Below, piece after piece: positions 1-10,802 of a DNA stretch of 64,000 nucleotides. Under the pieces are notes generated by a model. It saw nothing but the letters and a program-made list of their open reading frames with translations, was not told where the DNA came from and did not search any database. How positions within the stretch are numbered: the stretch's first letter is position 1; every line of letters starts with the position of its first letter. The DNA lies in assembly GCA_029990175.1 (NCBI GenBank), contig JARKIP010000023.1:26059501-26123500 (forward strand), in the 5' to 3' direction. Position numbers and translations under genes: made by a program. The stretch comes from Petunia secreta (Eukaryota; Streptophyta; Magnoliopsida; Solanales; Solanaceae).

Positions 1-667
1 TCTGATGCATTGCTTAAGAATATTGGAACATTCAACCGCGTATAATAATGCAGCCTCTTTGGGCACTCAGATCTAACCGTTATCTCGGCTGGCTAACTAG
101 CCGAACAATAAGAGGTACAACACATACTACCTCACGAACATAATTTACTGCAGCAATATTAAGAAACGGAAAAAGAGTTCAATGAGATCGAACGTTTGCA
201 CATGCGGCACCCTGATAGGCTGCCCAGCGAATAATATGTTCTTGCGGTATCTGCGTCGTCAAGATTCTCGTCAAAGCATCACTGAGAGCCAAGGGAACCA
301 CAAGGCCCTGCTCTCTTGCCCATCGCAAGCTCGTACAGCTGGGACCTCCATAACTAGATTGTCAGCACGATAAAAACTCTCGGGGCTTCTTCAGTGCTAT
401 CCCCAGGCTAGACTGCTTTGTCTTGAACTCATACTGTTTGCTGATTTGTCGCACGAGGGTTCACAATTACCACAAAGGAATTAACAAATTAACGAAAATA
501 CTTTCTTATCCTAGACCGAAGCATGATCAGAAAAGAAGGAAGTGAAACTTCCTAAATGCCATCATAGCCTCTCGTAGATAAGTACGGACGTCTACGTACC
601 CATCAGCGAGACTCTACTAGACACTGTCTTAGTCTGGATAGACTCTAAACCGGGCTCTGATACCAAC
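1..667 (-). mobile_element. Internal 5' leader and gag remnant of family-A element A1 (cut by window edge)
   Basis: This stretch follows the primer site on the minus strand and continues off the left edge of the window. It aligns by eye with 19505-20175 of copy C and, inverted, with 13356-13990 of copy A2, for example the shared start TCTGATGCATTGCTTAAGAA against TCTAATGCATTGCTTAAGAA at about 19510. Short open frames exist but are broken relative to the other copies, so I read it as leader plus degraded gag. The 3' LTR of this copy lies outside the window. Confidence 0.75.
654..665 (-). other. Primer binding site, initiator tRNA-Met type (A1)
   Basis: The minus strand reads TGGTATCAGAGC, the complement of the 3' end of plant initiator tRNA-Met. 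It lies 2 bases inside the LTR end at 668. The same site in the same position is seen in copies A2 and C. Confidence 0.9.
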
Positions 668-1331
668 TAACACGACCCGAAATCCGGTTAGGCCGTGCGG
701 GCACCCGACATTCCCCCTAGACCCGTCGGGCGAACCCTTACCAATTAAATCAAGAAAATAAATATAACAATTCACAAATAAGGACAAGACTTTTAAAAAA
801 ACATAGACATACTGATACCTCTAAGCTGTACAAAAGAAATTACAGCTGACTACCCAACATACTAGGTTTAGGGCTATCCAGACTAGACATCTAAGAGTAC
901 AGAAGAAGACAAATACCTCCTGAAGGGAGCAAAATGCAGCTGGAATAATAAATATAAAACTGGTGGCCATCCGGAATAAAAGCTGGCTCACCCTGACAGC
1001 TGAAGTCGTCTTCGCTCTTTCACAATGTGGCGAACTCAATCCTGGAGCGAACCTGCCGAAACGAAATAGATAGACAAAAACAAATAACAAACAAGGGTGA
1101 GTCAAAAGGACTCAATAAGTGGGGCAGACTAGCCACCTCAAAGAATAGGATAGCTAGCCAAGGAGAAAAGAAATAGATAAACCAAATTCCTCTAATTTAA
1201 ATTATAAAAGGGCAGAGCCAGATAATAACCAGAAACACGTATGGAATCATAAACTTATTAACAACCAGGAACGTAAGATAGCCAGAACGTATAGGTATCC
1301 CGAACATATCAACAATCAGAAATACATCCAG

Positions 1332-1492
1332 TTGCGACGTGCAACCCGACCCATATATTCATCATGTCGCGGCGTGCAACCCGATCCATATATTCATTCT
1401 ATCACAGCATGCAACCCGATAAATATATTTATACCGTTGCGGCGTGCAACCCGATCCATATATTTATACTGTTGCGGCATGCAACCCGATCC
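1332..1492 (-). repeat. 35-bp tandem array in A1 LTR
   Basis: Four to five units of about 35 bp, each containing GTGCAACCCGATC followed by a CATATATT-like stretch. The same array with about four units is at 20842-20972 in copy C. Confidence 0.85.
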
Positions 1493-1665
1493 CTGCAACC
1501 CAGAATACGAGCCAGAAATATATAGGCAAACTGAGATATGTCTACGACATAATGTACATACCGCATACATAAAACACAACACAATACACACAATAGTCAA
1601 TATGCGGTGCAATGAAATGGGATGAATGCAGTACGATGCAATGCAGTCATATATGCCTGATACAT

Positions 1666-2038
1666 ATCTCCGGCGCGGGACTCTCATCGTCTACCAGGAG
1701 ATATATGCAATAATGACCCTTCACCGGCTCGGGACTCTCATCAATTACCGGGAAGTATATGCAATGATGACCCTTCCCCGGCTCGGGACTCTCATCGATT
1801 ACCGGGAAGTATATGCAATGATGATCCTTCACCGGTGCGGGACTCTCATCGCCAACCGGGAAGTATATGTAATAATGACCCTTCACCGGTGCGGGACTCT
1901 CATCGCCAACCGGGAAGTATATGCAATGATGATTCTTCACCGGCTCGGGACTCTCATCGATTACCGGGAAGTATATGCAATGATGAACCTTCACCGGTAC
2001 GGGACTCTCATCGCCAACCGGGAAGTATATGCAATACT
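1666..2038 (-). repeat. 54-bp tandem array in A1 LTR, about 7 units
   Basis: Each unit contains CGGGACTCTCATCG and GAAGTATATGCAATGATGA, with a 54-bp period. Two unit types alternate irregularly (GATTACCGG and GCCAACCGG versions). Because 54 is a multiple of 3, frames stay open on both strands across the array; this is not evidence of a protein. Confidence 0.93.
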
Positions 2039-3346
2039 CAAAACCAGAGTGCAATGCTCATATGCTCAATGCAATACCAGCAACAAAACATAACATATAA
2101 TATACAACGTAAATTCAAAGCTAAGGCGTGATGAGTACGCCTATCGGCAGCTACACACATAAAGAACACGTGGTAGAAAATCCGCGAGGCCAAATGCCTC
2201 CAAAAAAATGGATATAATCACTTACATCTTCCAAAAGTTAGTACGGCTAATCAACAACTGCTTTTTTCTTTGGTTTCCTTTCCAAATGATCCCACTCTAT
2301 TCAATAAGCAGAAAAATATATCAAATAAGGCTAAAGGCTTCATTCCTTACATCTTAGGGCAATCCAGTTAGGAACCTGATACCCTAATCGCATACGCAAT
2401 ACGCAGGGCAGGCCTATGTATAGGGTTTAAGGTCACATAACCAAACCCTAAATAAATTATATTTATAAGTTGCCCATAACTCACTGAGTACGAATATATA
2501 ATCAATTCCATTATCGGGGTCTATTTGACCCTTTAAACTATTAATTGAACTTATTAAAACGATGTATAATATTCCAAGTTTTACCGTTAAAACATATTCA
2601 ATCACACGTAATAAACTCAAATAATATATTAGGATCATTACCTGAATATTTCAGGGTGAAAATTCTACTTTTCTCCAGCTCTTTTCTCACTTTCTGGTAT
2701 TTGTTTTTCCTCAGTGCATCTCTTCGTTTGTTTCTGTTCATGTTCGCGTTTCTCTGGTCAAATTTCAAGCCAAAAGGGATATTTATCGCTTGGCACTTAT
2801 CCAGACTCCAATTCCATTTTTTGTCTTTTCTTTCTTTTTTTTCTTTTTTCTTTAAAATTTGCTGCTACGGTAAAAATTAAAACAGTACTCTACAATATTC
2901 GAAATAATTCCAACTTTTGAATACAAGTTATACAAAATATATGTAACATACTCGTGAAGGTGGATCTCAAATTGGACTCCCGAAACTCAAGATGCGAATA
3001 TAAATAGAAAAAGTCAAATTATTTAACTTTCGGCATTTTAGCGAAACTAGCCGAACAACATCGAAATTCATTTTCGAAAGTTCACAAAAGTCACAAATAA
3101 TCATATGAACCTAACGGCGCTTTTGAATTTTGAATCGGAGCTCATTCGCCAAAATCGAGCTCGAAAATCTCTTTTTTTAATGTTTATCGATAATAAAATC
3201 GAAACCTTCTTCCGATGCCTACCAAATGAGGTCTGATTTAGCTCAAATTTTACAGACAGGTCCTAATAGACATTATGAAATTTTTAAAATTATCGGCACA
3301 CCAATCAGAGTCCTATCTTCCAAAACGACTAACTGAGGTCATTTAA

Positions 3347-3740
3347 GTCTGACAATCTCATGAATGTATAATTCTGCCAAGAGCTCAAGTGAGTAATCCA
3401 TTTTAATTGCCAAGAAATGAGCATTCTTGGAGTCTTGGTCAATCTATCTATGATGATCCAAATTGAATCATGATTCTTTTGAGTGCGAGGAAGTCCAGAA
3501 ACAAAGTCCATAGTTATTCTATCCCATTTCCATTCAGGTATAGACAAGGGTTGCAACAAACCAGCTGGTACTCGATGTTCGAGCTTTATCTGCTGACAAA
3601 CCAAGCATTTGGAAATGAACTCTGCAATGTCTTTCTTCATACCATTCCACCAATAATATTCTTTAATAGTTCTATACATTTTATTTCCTCCAGGATGCAT
3701 TGCATATGGTGCACTATGAGCCTCATCTAATATATCCTTC
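3347..3740 (-). pseudogene. Integrase, N-terminal part (element B)
   Basis: The frame carries the HHCC zinc-binding region (HPGGNKMY, then CLVCQQ) and the first catalytic Asp in MDFVSGLP followed by IIDRLTK. A frame change follows at about 3440, after which the other frame reads AHFLAIKM and YIHEIVRL, as expected in the integrase core. The protein then ends abruptly at the A1 LTR before the second catalytic Asp. DNA joining activity is therefore impossible from this copy. It is separated from the upstream RNase H/linker frame by an in-frame stop near 3740. Confidence 0.85.
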
Positions 3741-4431
3741 TACAATGAGAAATCTAATTGTTTTCCATCCTTAACATCTTTAGCCCATTTCACAAGCTTC
3801 TCATCCAGCTTTTGTGCTTCTCGAACTTGCTTAAGTAAAACTGGCTTGACTTGCAAATTAGGAACAAGGAAACCACCGGAATCAATTGAAAGACAAGCTT
3901 TCATGGCTCTTAACTCAAGAAATAATGGAAAAAGGCTTTGAGATAAACTTGCAAAAGATTTATGGCTTAATGCTTCTGCGACCACATTAGTTTTTCCAGG
4001 ATGATAATCAATCATGCAGTCATAGTCCTTTATAAGTTCAAGCCACCTTCGTTGCCTCAAATTCAACTCTTTTTGAGTAGCTAAGTACCTCAAACTCTTA
4101 TGAATAATAAAAATGTGACATTTTCCCCATACAAATAGTACCTCCAAATTTTCAAGGCAAATACAATAGCAGCAAGTTCAAGGTCGTGAGTAGGATAATT
4201 CAACTCATTTGGTTTCAGTTTTCTAGAGGCATAAGCAATCACCTTTTCTCCTTGCATCAAAACACAACCCAAACCATTATGAGATGCATCACTATGTATC
4301 ACATACTCTTTTCCTTCAGTTGGAAGAGTGAGCATATGGGCTTTTATCAATAAGGATTTGAGCTTTCCAAAGCTCTCTTGGCATTTATCATCCCACACAA
4401 ACTTGACATATTTTCTCAAAAGTTTAGTCAA
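3741..4431 (-). pseudogene. RNase H and linker to integrase (element B)
   Basis: RNase H would remove the RNA strand during reverse transcription. The first frame (4431-4090) has the Asp motif IHSDASHNGLG, then AYASRKLKPNE and HDLELAAIVFALKIWRYYLY. A frameshift at about 4130 moves to a second frame with HKSLRYLATQKELNLRQRRW, IDYHPGKTNVVAEALSHKS and the linker that leads to IN. In most family members the late motif is VADALSRKS; here Asp is replaced by Glu and Arg by His. Order and spacing to RT and IN are normal. Confidence 0.85.
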
Positions 4432-4481
4432 GGGAGAGGCAGTAATAGAGAAGCCTTTGACAAACGTTCTATAATACCCCG

Positions 4482-5290
4482 CTAAACCCAGGAACTTCTT
4501 ATTTCTGCTGGAGTTTTAGGTGGTTTCCAGTCAACAATGGCCTGAATCTTACTAGGATCCACCTTCACGCCTTCAGCAGATACAATATGCCCAAGAAAAG
4601 TAGCTTCATTAAGCCAAAACTCACATTTAGAAAGTTTGGCATAGAGTTGCTTCTTTTTTAAAATTTGCAAGACCATCCGAAGATGTTTATCATAATCTTC
4701 CTTAGTCTTGGAATAGACTAAAACATCATCAATAATGACAACCACAAATTGGTCAAGATAGGGCCTGAATATACAGTTCATTAGATCCATGAATACTACA
4801 GGAGTATTTTTCAAACCAAATGGCATAACCAAAAATTCATAATGGCATTATATTATTCTAAATACAGTTTTAGGAACATCTTGCTCCCTCACTCGCAACT
4901 GGTGATACCCTGATCTTAAGTCAATTTTGGAGAAACAACTATCTCCTTTTAGTTGGTCAAACAAGTCATTAATCCGAGGCAATGGATACCTATTCTTGAT
5001 TGTTACCTTGTTTAGCTTCCGATAGTCAATGCAAAGCCTTAAAGTACCATTTTTTTTCCACAAACAAAACAGGAGCTCCCCATGGAGAAACACTGGAGTG
5101 GATAAAACCTTTCTCAAGAAGTTCTTGTAATTGAATCTTCAACTCCTTTAATTCTACTGGAGCTATTCTATTAGGAGTGATAGAAATAGGGTTAGTTCGA
5201 GGGACAAGCTCGATATTGAACTTGATCTCTCTTTCCGGAGGCAACCCAAGAAGTTCATCAGGAAAAACCTCAAGAAAGTCGCACATGGTT
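4482..5290 (-). pseudogene. Reverse transcriptase (element B)
   Basis: The RT begins after PR with DFLEVFPDELLGLPPERE. It shows KNGTLRLCIDYRKLN, the conserved PLPRINDLFDQLKG and SKIDLRSGYHQL, then MPFGLKNTPVVF and the catalytic box VVIIDDVLVYSK, where the family usually has F or Y before the IDD. A frameshift lies near 5050 (the upstream frame ends in VLFVEKKW, the downstream one resumes at KKNGTLRL) and a stop near 4845. The fingers-palm order is complete but it cannot be translated as one piece. Confidence 0.88.
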
Positions 5291-5299
5291 GGTACGTCC

Positions 5300-5800
5300 A
5301 TAGGACATGGGCTCCCCAATCGTGTATCAACAACATGAGAAAGATAAGCATGACAACCCTGACGAATCATCTTCCTCGCCAAGACCGCAGATATAACATT
5401 AGATGCTAAAAATCTTTCTCCATGACCAATTATGTGTGAATATGCAGGAGTTCTAAAAGTCACATGCTTCAACCTGCAATCCACTAACGCATGGTGTTTA
5501 TGGAGCCAATCCATATCTAAAATGACATCATATTCTTTGAAAGGCATTTCAATCAAGTCTGTGGGAAAGACTTGATTTTGGATCATCAAAGGACAATCTC
5601 GATAAACGCGGTTAATAGCAAACTCATGACCTAAAGGACTTTTAACAAGCACAGCAATGTCAAGCCTCACAGATTTCACACCATTAGGAATTGCAAGTGA
5701 TGAGAAAACATAAGAGTGCGTAGATCCATGATAAATAATATAACAATAGATAAGCCAAATAAGTGATGTGCCACCTTGGTCGTCCCTCTGTCCCATAGCA
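5300..5800 (-). pseudogene. Aspartic protease with altered active site (element B)
   Basis: The pepsin-like retroelement protease that would cut Gag-Pol. The flap and C-terminal region are recognisable (EYDVILDMDWLHKHHALVDC). The active-site segment reads IIYHGSTHSYV, where Ty3 elements of this group have D-S/P-G-S-T-H-S-Y/F-V. The catalytic Asp is Tyr here and the next residue is His. The frame continues from the gag zinc knuckle and runs on towards RT, so gag and PR were one reading frame. Confidence 0.82.
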
Positions 5801-7038
5801 TAGACTTGTACTGAAGCTCGGGACCCACTAGTCTGGTTAACTCTGCTAGGACCCGCTGCTGTAGTGTTTCTAGGTCTTGCGCCTCTACTTGCTGAAGAAG
5901 GAGTCGCAATAGGCTTTCGGACTAAGCCCTCACCATGCGAAGAAGAAAGAGGGTTAAGATTAGAACAATCCTTCACCTTGTGATCAAGGCTCCCACAATA
6001 AAAACAAGCACCAACAACTTTTCTACAAGGGCCGAAATGATTCTTTTCATATTGGGCACAAGTAGGTACATGGGTCTTGCCTTTTCCAAAACATGGAGCA
6101 CTACCCGTAGATGGATTTGGTTTATTTTGCTTATATTGTGAGGACTTGTGAACATTACCGCTCTTGGAATAGTCAAACTTTCCCTTCTTGGATAGACTGC
6201 CATAATCTTAATTACCCTTTCTAAACTTATTTTCTCATCTACTAGCTTAGTCCTTGTCAATTCTTTCCCAAGTGAGAGCAGCTGAGACTAGCTTAGAAAA
6301 AACCTCAAGTTGAAGGATAGCGAAAGATTTTCGGATGGAACAATTCAAGCCTTCTTCAAAGCGCCTGCACTTAGCTCTTACATCATCAATAATACCCTCA
6401 GCATAGTAAGATAACCTGCAAAATTTTTGTTGGTACCCATAAATAGACATAGCTCCTTGCCTTAAATTCAATAACTCCTTCTTTATGGCATCACAATACA
6501 CTGGTGGGACATACTTTTTACAAAATGCATATACAAAGTCATTCCAAGTCAGCACATGAGGTTTCACTTTTGCATTCAGCACGCCTACGCAACAATCATA
6601 AGAATCTTTTTGTAAAAGAGACACATCATGTTTAAATTTGGCAGCATATGGGCATTCGAATTGATCAAATACTCTCTCCATTTGCTCCAACCATTGCTTA
6701 GCTTCAGTAGGATCAGCAGTTCCTTCAAACTCAACTCCACCCATTTTCCTCTTCTTCTCAAAATTTATTTCTCTAGAGTCCAGCATTGATTCAGCCAAAT
6801 GACAAAAAAATTCAGCCATTTGATAAAAAGGAGGATTCATAACATGAGTACTCTGACTCATATTATGTTGTGGCTCAACCCTTGCGCTATGATTATTGCC
6901 CACATCTGATTCACTAGTACAAGGATGGTTAAAATTGGATAAACGATCACCAGTGCCTTATTGGGAAAGAGGTGGGGCATTATGATTATTTGGACTATCA
7001 CCAATTTCTTCAATAGACCGATTAGAGGATGAGGCCAT
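5801..7038 (-). pseudogene. gag with CCHC zinc knuckle (element B)
   Basis: The likely original start is the ATG at 7038 (MASSSNRSIEEIG), 194 bases after the primer site. A TAA at 6958-6960 interrupts it after 26 codons. The main capsid frame (6903-6247) contains EFEGTADPTEAKQWLEQMERVF and a typical retrotransposon gag core with FCKKYVPP. More stops follow between about 6246 and 6190. The CCHC knuckle CFYCGSLDHKVKDC lies at about 5965-6010 and sits in the same frame as the protease. Gag forms the virus-like particle. The repeated stops mean no full product. Confidence 0.85.
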
Positions 7039-7231
7039 ATCTTAATTCCGACACAAAGGAAGATCACATTGCCTTAGGGACATGTCCATGATGTATATGA
7101 ATAATGGATGCAAAAAATAATTTAGAGAAGTACGCAAGTATAGGGGCCAAATTGATTTTAAAAAATAATAAAAGTAACAACTTTTAGCAAGATCAATCAC
7201 AAAATAAGTTTTCATAGAATTAAAAACCTAA

Positions 7232-7244
7232 GGCTCTGATACCA
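7232..7244 (-). other. Primer binding site, initiator tRNA-Met type (element B)
   Basis: The minus strand reads TGGTATCAGAGCC, five bases from the LTR end at 7250. It fixes the 5' LTR and the orientation of element B. Confidence 0.92.
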
Positions 7245-7249
7245 AAATT

Positions 7250-9558
7250 TGTAGCGACACCCTCAGGAGGATGCTACTCGACAAAATTAATCTAATACTT
7301 ATTATATTTCATAAGATAAGTTTAGGTATTGAGAGAGATGTTTAGTGAAACAAGTGTAATACATAGTCATTAAAATATATCAGTGAAGATAGGCCCATGC
7401 GAGCAAGAGGTTACAAAATTCAAGTTTCAACATATTGATATCAAGACCCAATGATCATTTTGAGTCACCTATGAAAATGTGACATATGGATCAAGTACAA
7501 GTCCCAAATCTCTACATCATAAGGATGTTATGCAAATGTAATCTTCGTGATAGCTTCCTAAAATTCTACTTGATATGGCCTTCCTCAATTCTCTTCCGGC
7601 ATGTCACTATGATAGTAACAAACTATCACTAAGCATAAAGTATAGTGGCACATAAACTTTGGATTTGGAGCAACTGAATTCTCCAACTCCCGTCCAGATA
7701 AATAGATCAATATCAATACCAAAATTGCATCAATTCATCATTTCTAACTTTTCATATTTGCAAGTAAACTACATGTCAAAGTAGCTCAAATAATATCAAA
7801 GTATCAAACCATGAAGTAACTCAAGATAGCAATATTCATAATCTCAAGTGTCAAGAATGTTTGCAAAGCTAATTCAAGATAATCCTTCCATAGATAATTT
7901 CACTATTCTTTTCGCCCAACACATACATCATGCAATCATATCAAGCATAATCAAGAAGGACTGAAGCCTATAACAAGAAGGATCGAAGCCCTGAATCAAG
8001 AAGGATCGAAGCCCTGAATCAAGAACCATATGAAAATGGCTTTACAATTCATACTTAAGATGGAAAATGTTCATATTAATGATAAGATGCAAATCCAAAG
8101 TCGGAATGGGCCACGATCCGAATAATATCAAGAAGCATAGCCAAAAGAGTGAAAAAGTCACAATCACAAGAAGGACAAAGTCCTAACAAGAATAAAATAA
8201 TGCTCGAGCAATCCATATGTGTGGGCATGTTAGTTAAACATACTTTTGCTTCCCATAATATCAAACAACAAATACATGGCAAAGATAATTGTAGGAGGGT
8301 CCAAGCAATAAAAATACTCTTGGCAAGATTAATTGAAAATAACTTTAAGTTTATGTGCAAACCTTAGAGCTTTAGTATTTTTAAAGTTCAACCAACATCA
8401 AGGAAGCCAAATCTTCTAAGCTAAAAAATCATGCTATCTTTTGTCCCTAGCTTGAATATGTAACCCTTATACCTTAAATACATAATCAAGAATCTATTTA
8501 AGCTCTCCAAAGTAAAAATAATGGAAGTAGACTATGGAAAATATTGAAAGTGAATTCAATTTGTGAAAATCATCCCAATTTTAAAAACTGAACACTCTAG
8601 GCAGCATCATGCCCTCCTTTACAGCCCCTTTTTGCATAGTAGAAAGCCAAATTAGGTTTTTTCGTAAACAGCGAACTTCTAGATCTATAAGTTTTCTTTC
8701 CAAATAGTTTTGAATCATCTAAATCAAAGTTTCACATCAAAAGTTATATTTAAAACTAAAAGGGCTGTACAGTGTGAAAACGGAACTAAATATGCGGTGT
8801 CTTGAAGCTCACTTTCGACATAGTAAACATCAGAATCAGATTTTTCCATAAATATAAAAGTTATATATCTAAGTTATATTTCTACAAAACTTTGAACCAT
8901 CTAAATCGAACTTTTGAATAAAAAGTTATACTAAAAATACCATGGCTGCAGAGTATGAGAGTGGGAGTTTAAATAAAATTACCACAAAATAATTTACCAC
9001 TCTTGATTAAACCCAAAGAAAACTATGTTGACGATCTGATGGAAGATTAGAAGATTTTCATGCAATAGTTTGAAAGAAGACAAAAAGGGTTTCATCTAAG
9101 GAAGTTGTTTCTCGCAAAAAAGGAAGAGAATAACAAGTAGTAGTGAAGACTAGTACACTTGACTTCATGCATGAAACCATTTCAATATATGGCTTCTCTT
9201 TGGACAATTGGCTTCTTGTATGGAATGACACTTAACTAGCATGGAATGACGGTTAACTAACATGCATTGGATGTTACCATTATTATCCTTGATATATTCA
9301 GAAAGTAGGAAGTATGACATATTTAAACTATGACCCTCATTATTTTGGCTATGTATAGAATAAACCCCATGACTCTGAACAAGATACTTTCTAGTCTCTA
9401 ACATTTCAATAACTTAGCGCACATTTTACGGTTTAGAAAGATTTTACATCAAGTCAAATAAGCAAATTCCACTAGTCAGAAAAATTATGTTCAATATAAC
9501 AAGAGAAGGTTTAATTAAAAAAATTACATAACTAGTTTAACAGATTTGGGGCGTTACA
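7250..9558 (-). repeat. 5' LTR of element B
   Basis: On the minus strand the LTR starts TGTAACGCCCC and ends GTGTCGCTACA, about 2.3 kb, with TG...CA ends. Its last about 160 bases recur at 15818-15983 on the plus strand. Internally there is a short direct repeat around 7963-8020 (AATCAAGAAGGATCGAAGCC twice). An imperfect duplication of about 190 bp, with CATCTAAATC-A-A and AAAAGTTATA motifs, lies at about 8640-8960. No coding sequence is apparent. Confidence 0.9.
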
Positions 9559-10247
9559 AGTAATTAAATGGTAAGATCAAGTATTGTTTCCCATAAATTG
9601 ATGATTAACCATTGGAAAATTCAAATATTTTTTAATTATCAAAATAAGAAGAAAAAGTTGTGCATTATTCTAACTAAATTAACTAAAAAATTAAGGAATT
9701 AACTAGAAAACTTGAACCCAAATTTTGATATATATTAATGAGAGAAAATATTCCAGAATTATGAGATATCTACAAATTCTATTGGACTCTTCAATTAAAT
9801 TGACTAATTAATTTATCTAGATTATTAATCATGAGGTTAATACTAATCGCAAGACTTTTTTGATATGATGCTTGCCTTCAAGTTTACTTAACACATATTC
9901 GCCTATAGAATTAGAATCAACATGAACGATTTATTTTTAATATATACTCACTAAGCATGACAACTAAGTATATGCCTATCATAATCGTAAAATGCTTCTT
10001 TGATTCCCAGGTTCAAGAACATGTTTTATTTAGTTCTATTGCAATTATGAATTTTCATGTTCGAGTTCAATTCAAGATTCATAAATAATATTGAACTACT
10101 TATCAAGCAATCATATAATTAAGTGCATGATTGAATAAATAACCCACTACATAATAAATTTAAACTATAATCTAAATATTAAAATTCATAGAGATCCCAA
10201 CAGTAGAGAACTCATAATTTACCGAACTAAAGAAAGTAAAAAAAAAG
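9559..10247 (-). repeat. F1: part of an old Athila-like LTR
   Basis: Starting AAGTAATTAAATGG, this stretch follows the Athila LTR at 54657-55450 in order (AAGTAATAAAGTG; the TGCCCAGGTTC-like box; GAGTTCAAT...AAGA; GAATAAATAA). It is AT-rich and much decayed. Element B is inserted right at its edge. The other part of the same LTR, beginning TTACTTGTCGAC, is at 15984. This is inference from shared landmarks, not a computed alignment. Confidence 0.65.
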
Positions 10248-10378
10248 CACTACAACAAGAAAGGTCATATATGATCAATATAATATGGCATATAAATGCT
10301 AAACGTTCGTCATGACATTGTGGTTCATATTAAATCTGTTACAGTTAGATAAGTTTGACGCATTACACGACTGACTAT
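10248..10378. other. CACTA-like end, uncertain
   Basis: CACTACAACAAGAAA at 10248 resembles the terminal repeat of CACTA (En/Spm) transposons, and the homology to the Athila LTR stops just before it. I could not find a matching opposite end before 10802, so it may be a truncated end or coincidence. Confidence 0.3.
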
Positions 10379-10601
10379 GAGCCTGTTTGGGTGAACTTAT
10401 TTTAAGTAGCTTATAAGCCATAAAAATGGCTTATAAGTAACTTTTTGAAAAGTTAGGATTTTCTAACTTTTCATTTTTTTTAAAGCACATAAGAGCTTAT
10501 AATCCCATAAAAGCTTATAAGCCCATAAAATTTTAAGTTCCGAACATTTATTAACGAGCTTATGAGCTTATAAGCCACTTCTAAGCTCACCCAACGGGCT
10601 C
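10379..10601. mobile_element. MITE-like element, about 220 bp
   Basis: The left end GAGCCTGTTTGGGTGA and the right end, read inverted, GAGCCCGTTGGGTGAGCTT are terminal inverted repeats. The interior is full of inverted GCTTATAAGC blocks and could fold back on itself. GAGCC-type ends resemble hAT-related MITEs in plants, but I see no clear 8-bp target duplication (only TAT on both sides), so the superfamily is open. Confidence 0.6.
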
Positions 10602-10802
10602 TATATGCGAGAGCTATGTGGGCCACTTCTATTGCAACAAAGCCATATAATTAGAGAATACCTGACAGTTCTACTGATGTGAAATGAAACGTGGATTTAT
10701 TTTAATATGATAAAAAAAGACATGAAAAGTCACATAAAAAGAACATATTTGACGGCTGTGGAGGACGAGGATAGCTAACGGATCTTGACGGAGGTCAGAT
10801 AG
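10602..10802. other. No recognisable feature
   Basis: About 200 bp of unassigned sequence between the MITE and the A2 LTR. GATAG immediately precedes the LTR. Confidence 0.5.

Larger units (their letters stand above)
668..3346 (-). repeat. 5' LTR of family-A element A1
   Basis: The boundaries come from comparison with the LTRs at 10803-13355 (plus) and 20176-23238 (minus). The family LTR begins TGAAACGACC and ends CGTGTCA. Here both ends have drifted: the start reads TTAAATGACC and the end CGTGTTA. About 2.7 kb long, it differs from its sisters mainly in the number of tandem units between 1332 and 2038. The right edge abuts the integrase of element B, with only the partial core left. I see no credible coding sequence in it; open frames across the array are a by-product of a repeat unit divisible by three. 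Confidence 0.85.
3347..9558 (-). mobile_element. Element B: chromovirus-type Ty3/gypsy retrotransposon, 3' part missing
   Basis: Read on the minus strand the order is 5' LTR (7250-9558), Met primer site, gag, PR, RT, RNase H and the beginning of IN, the order typical of Ty3/gypsy. It stops inside the integrase core at 3347, where the A1 LTR begins. The bases outside the LTR start are TTACT (minus strand); the same five bases follow a 3' LTR fragment of this element at 15984-15988 on the plus strand. The coding region has stops and frameshifts throughout. The RT and RNase H wording, iMet primer and 2.3-kb LTR fit the Tekay/Del group, but the clade is inferred. Confidence 0.88.
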
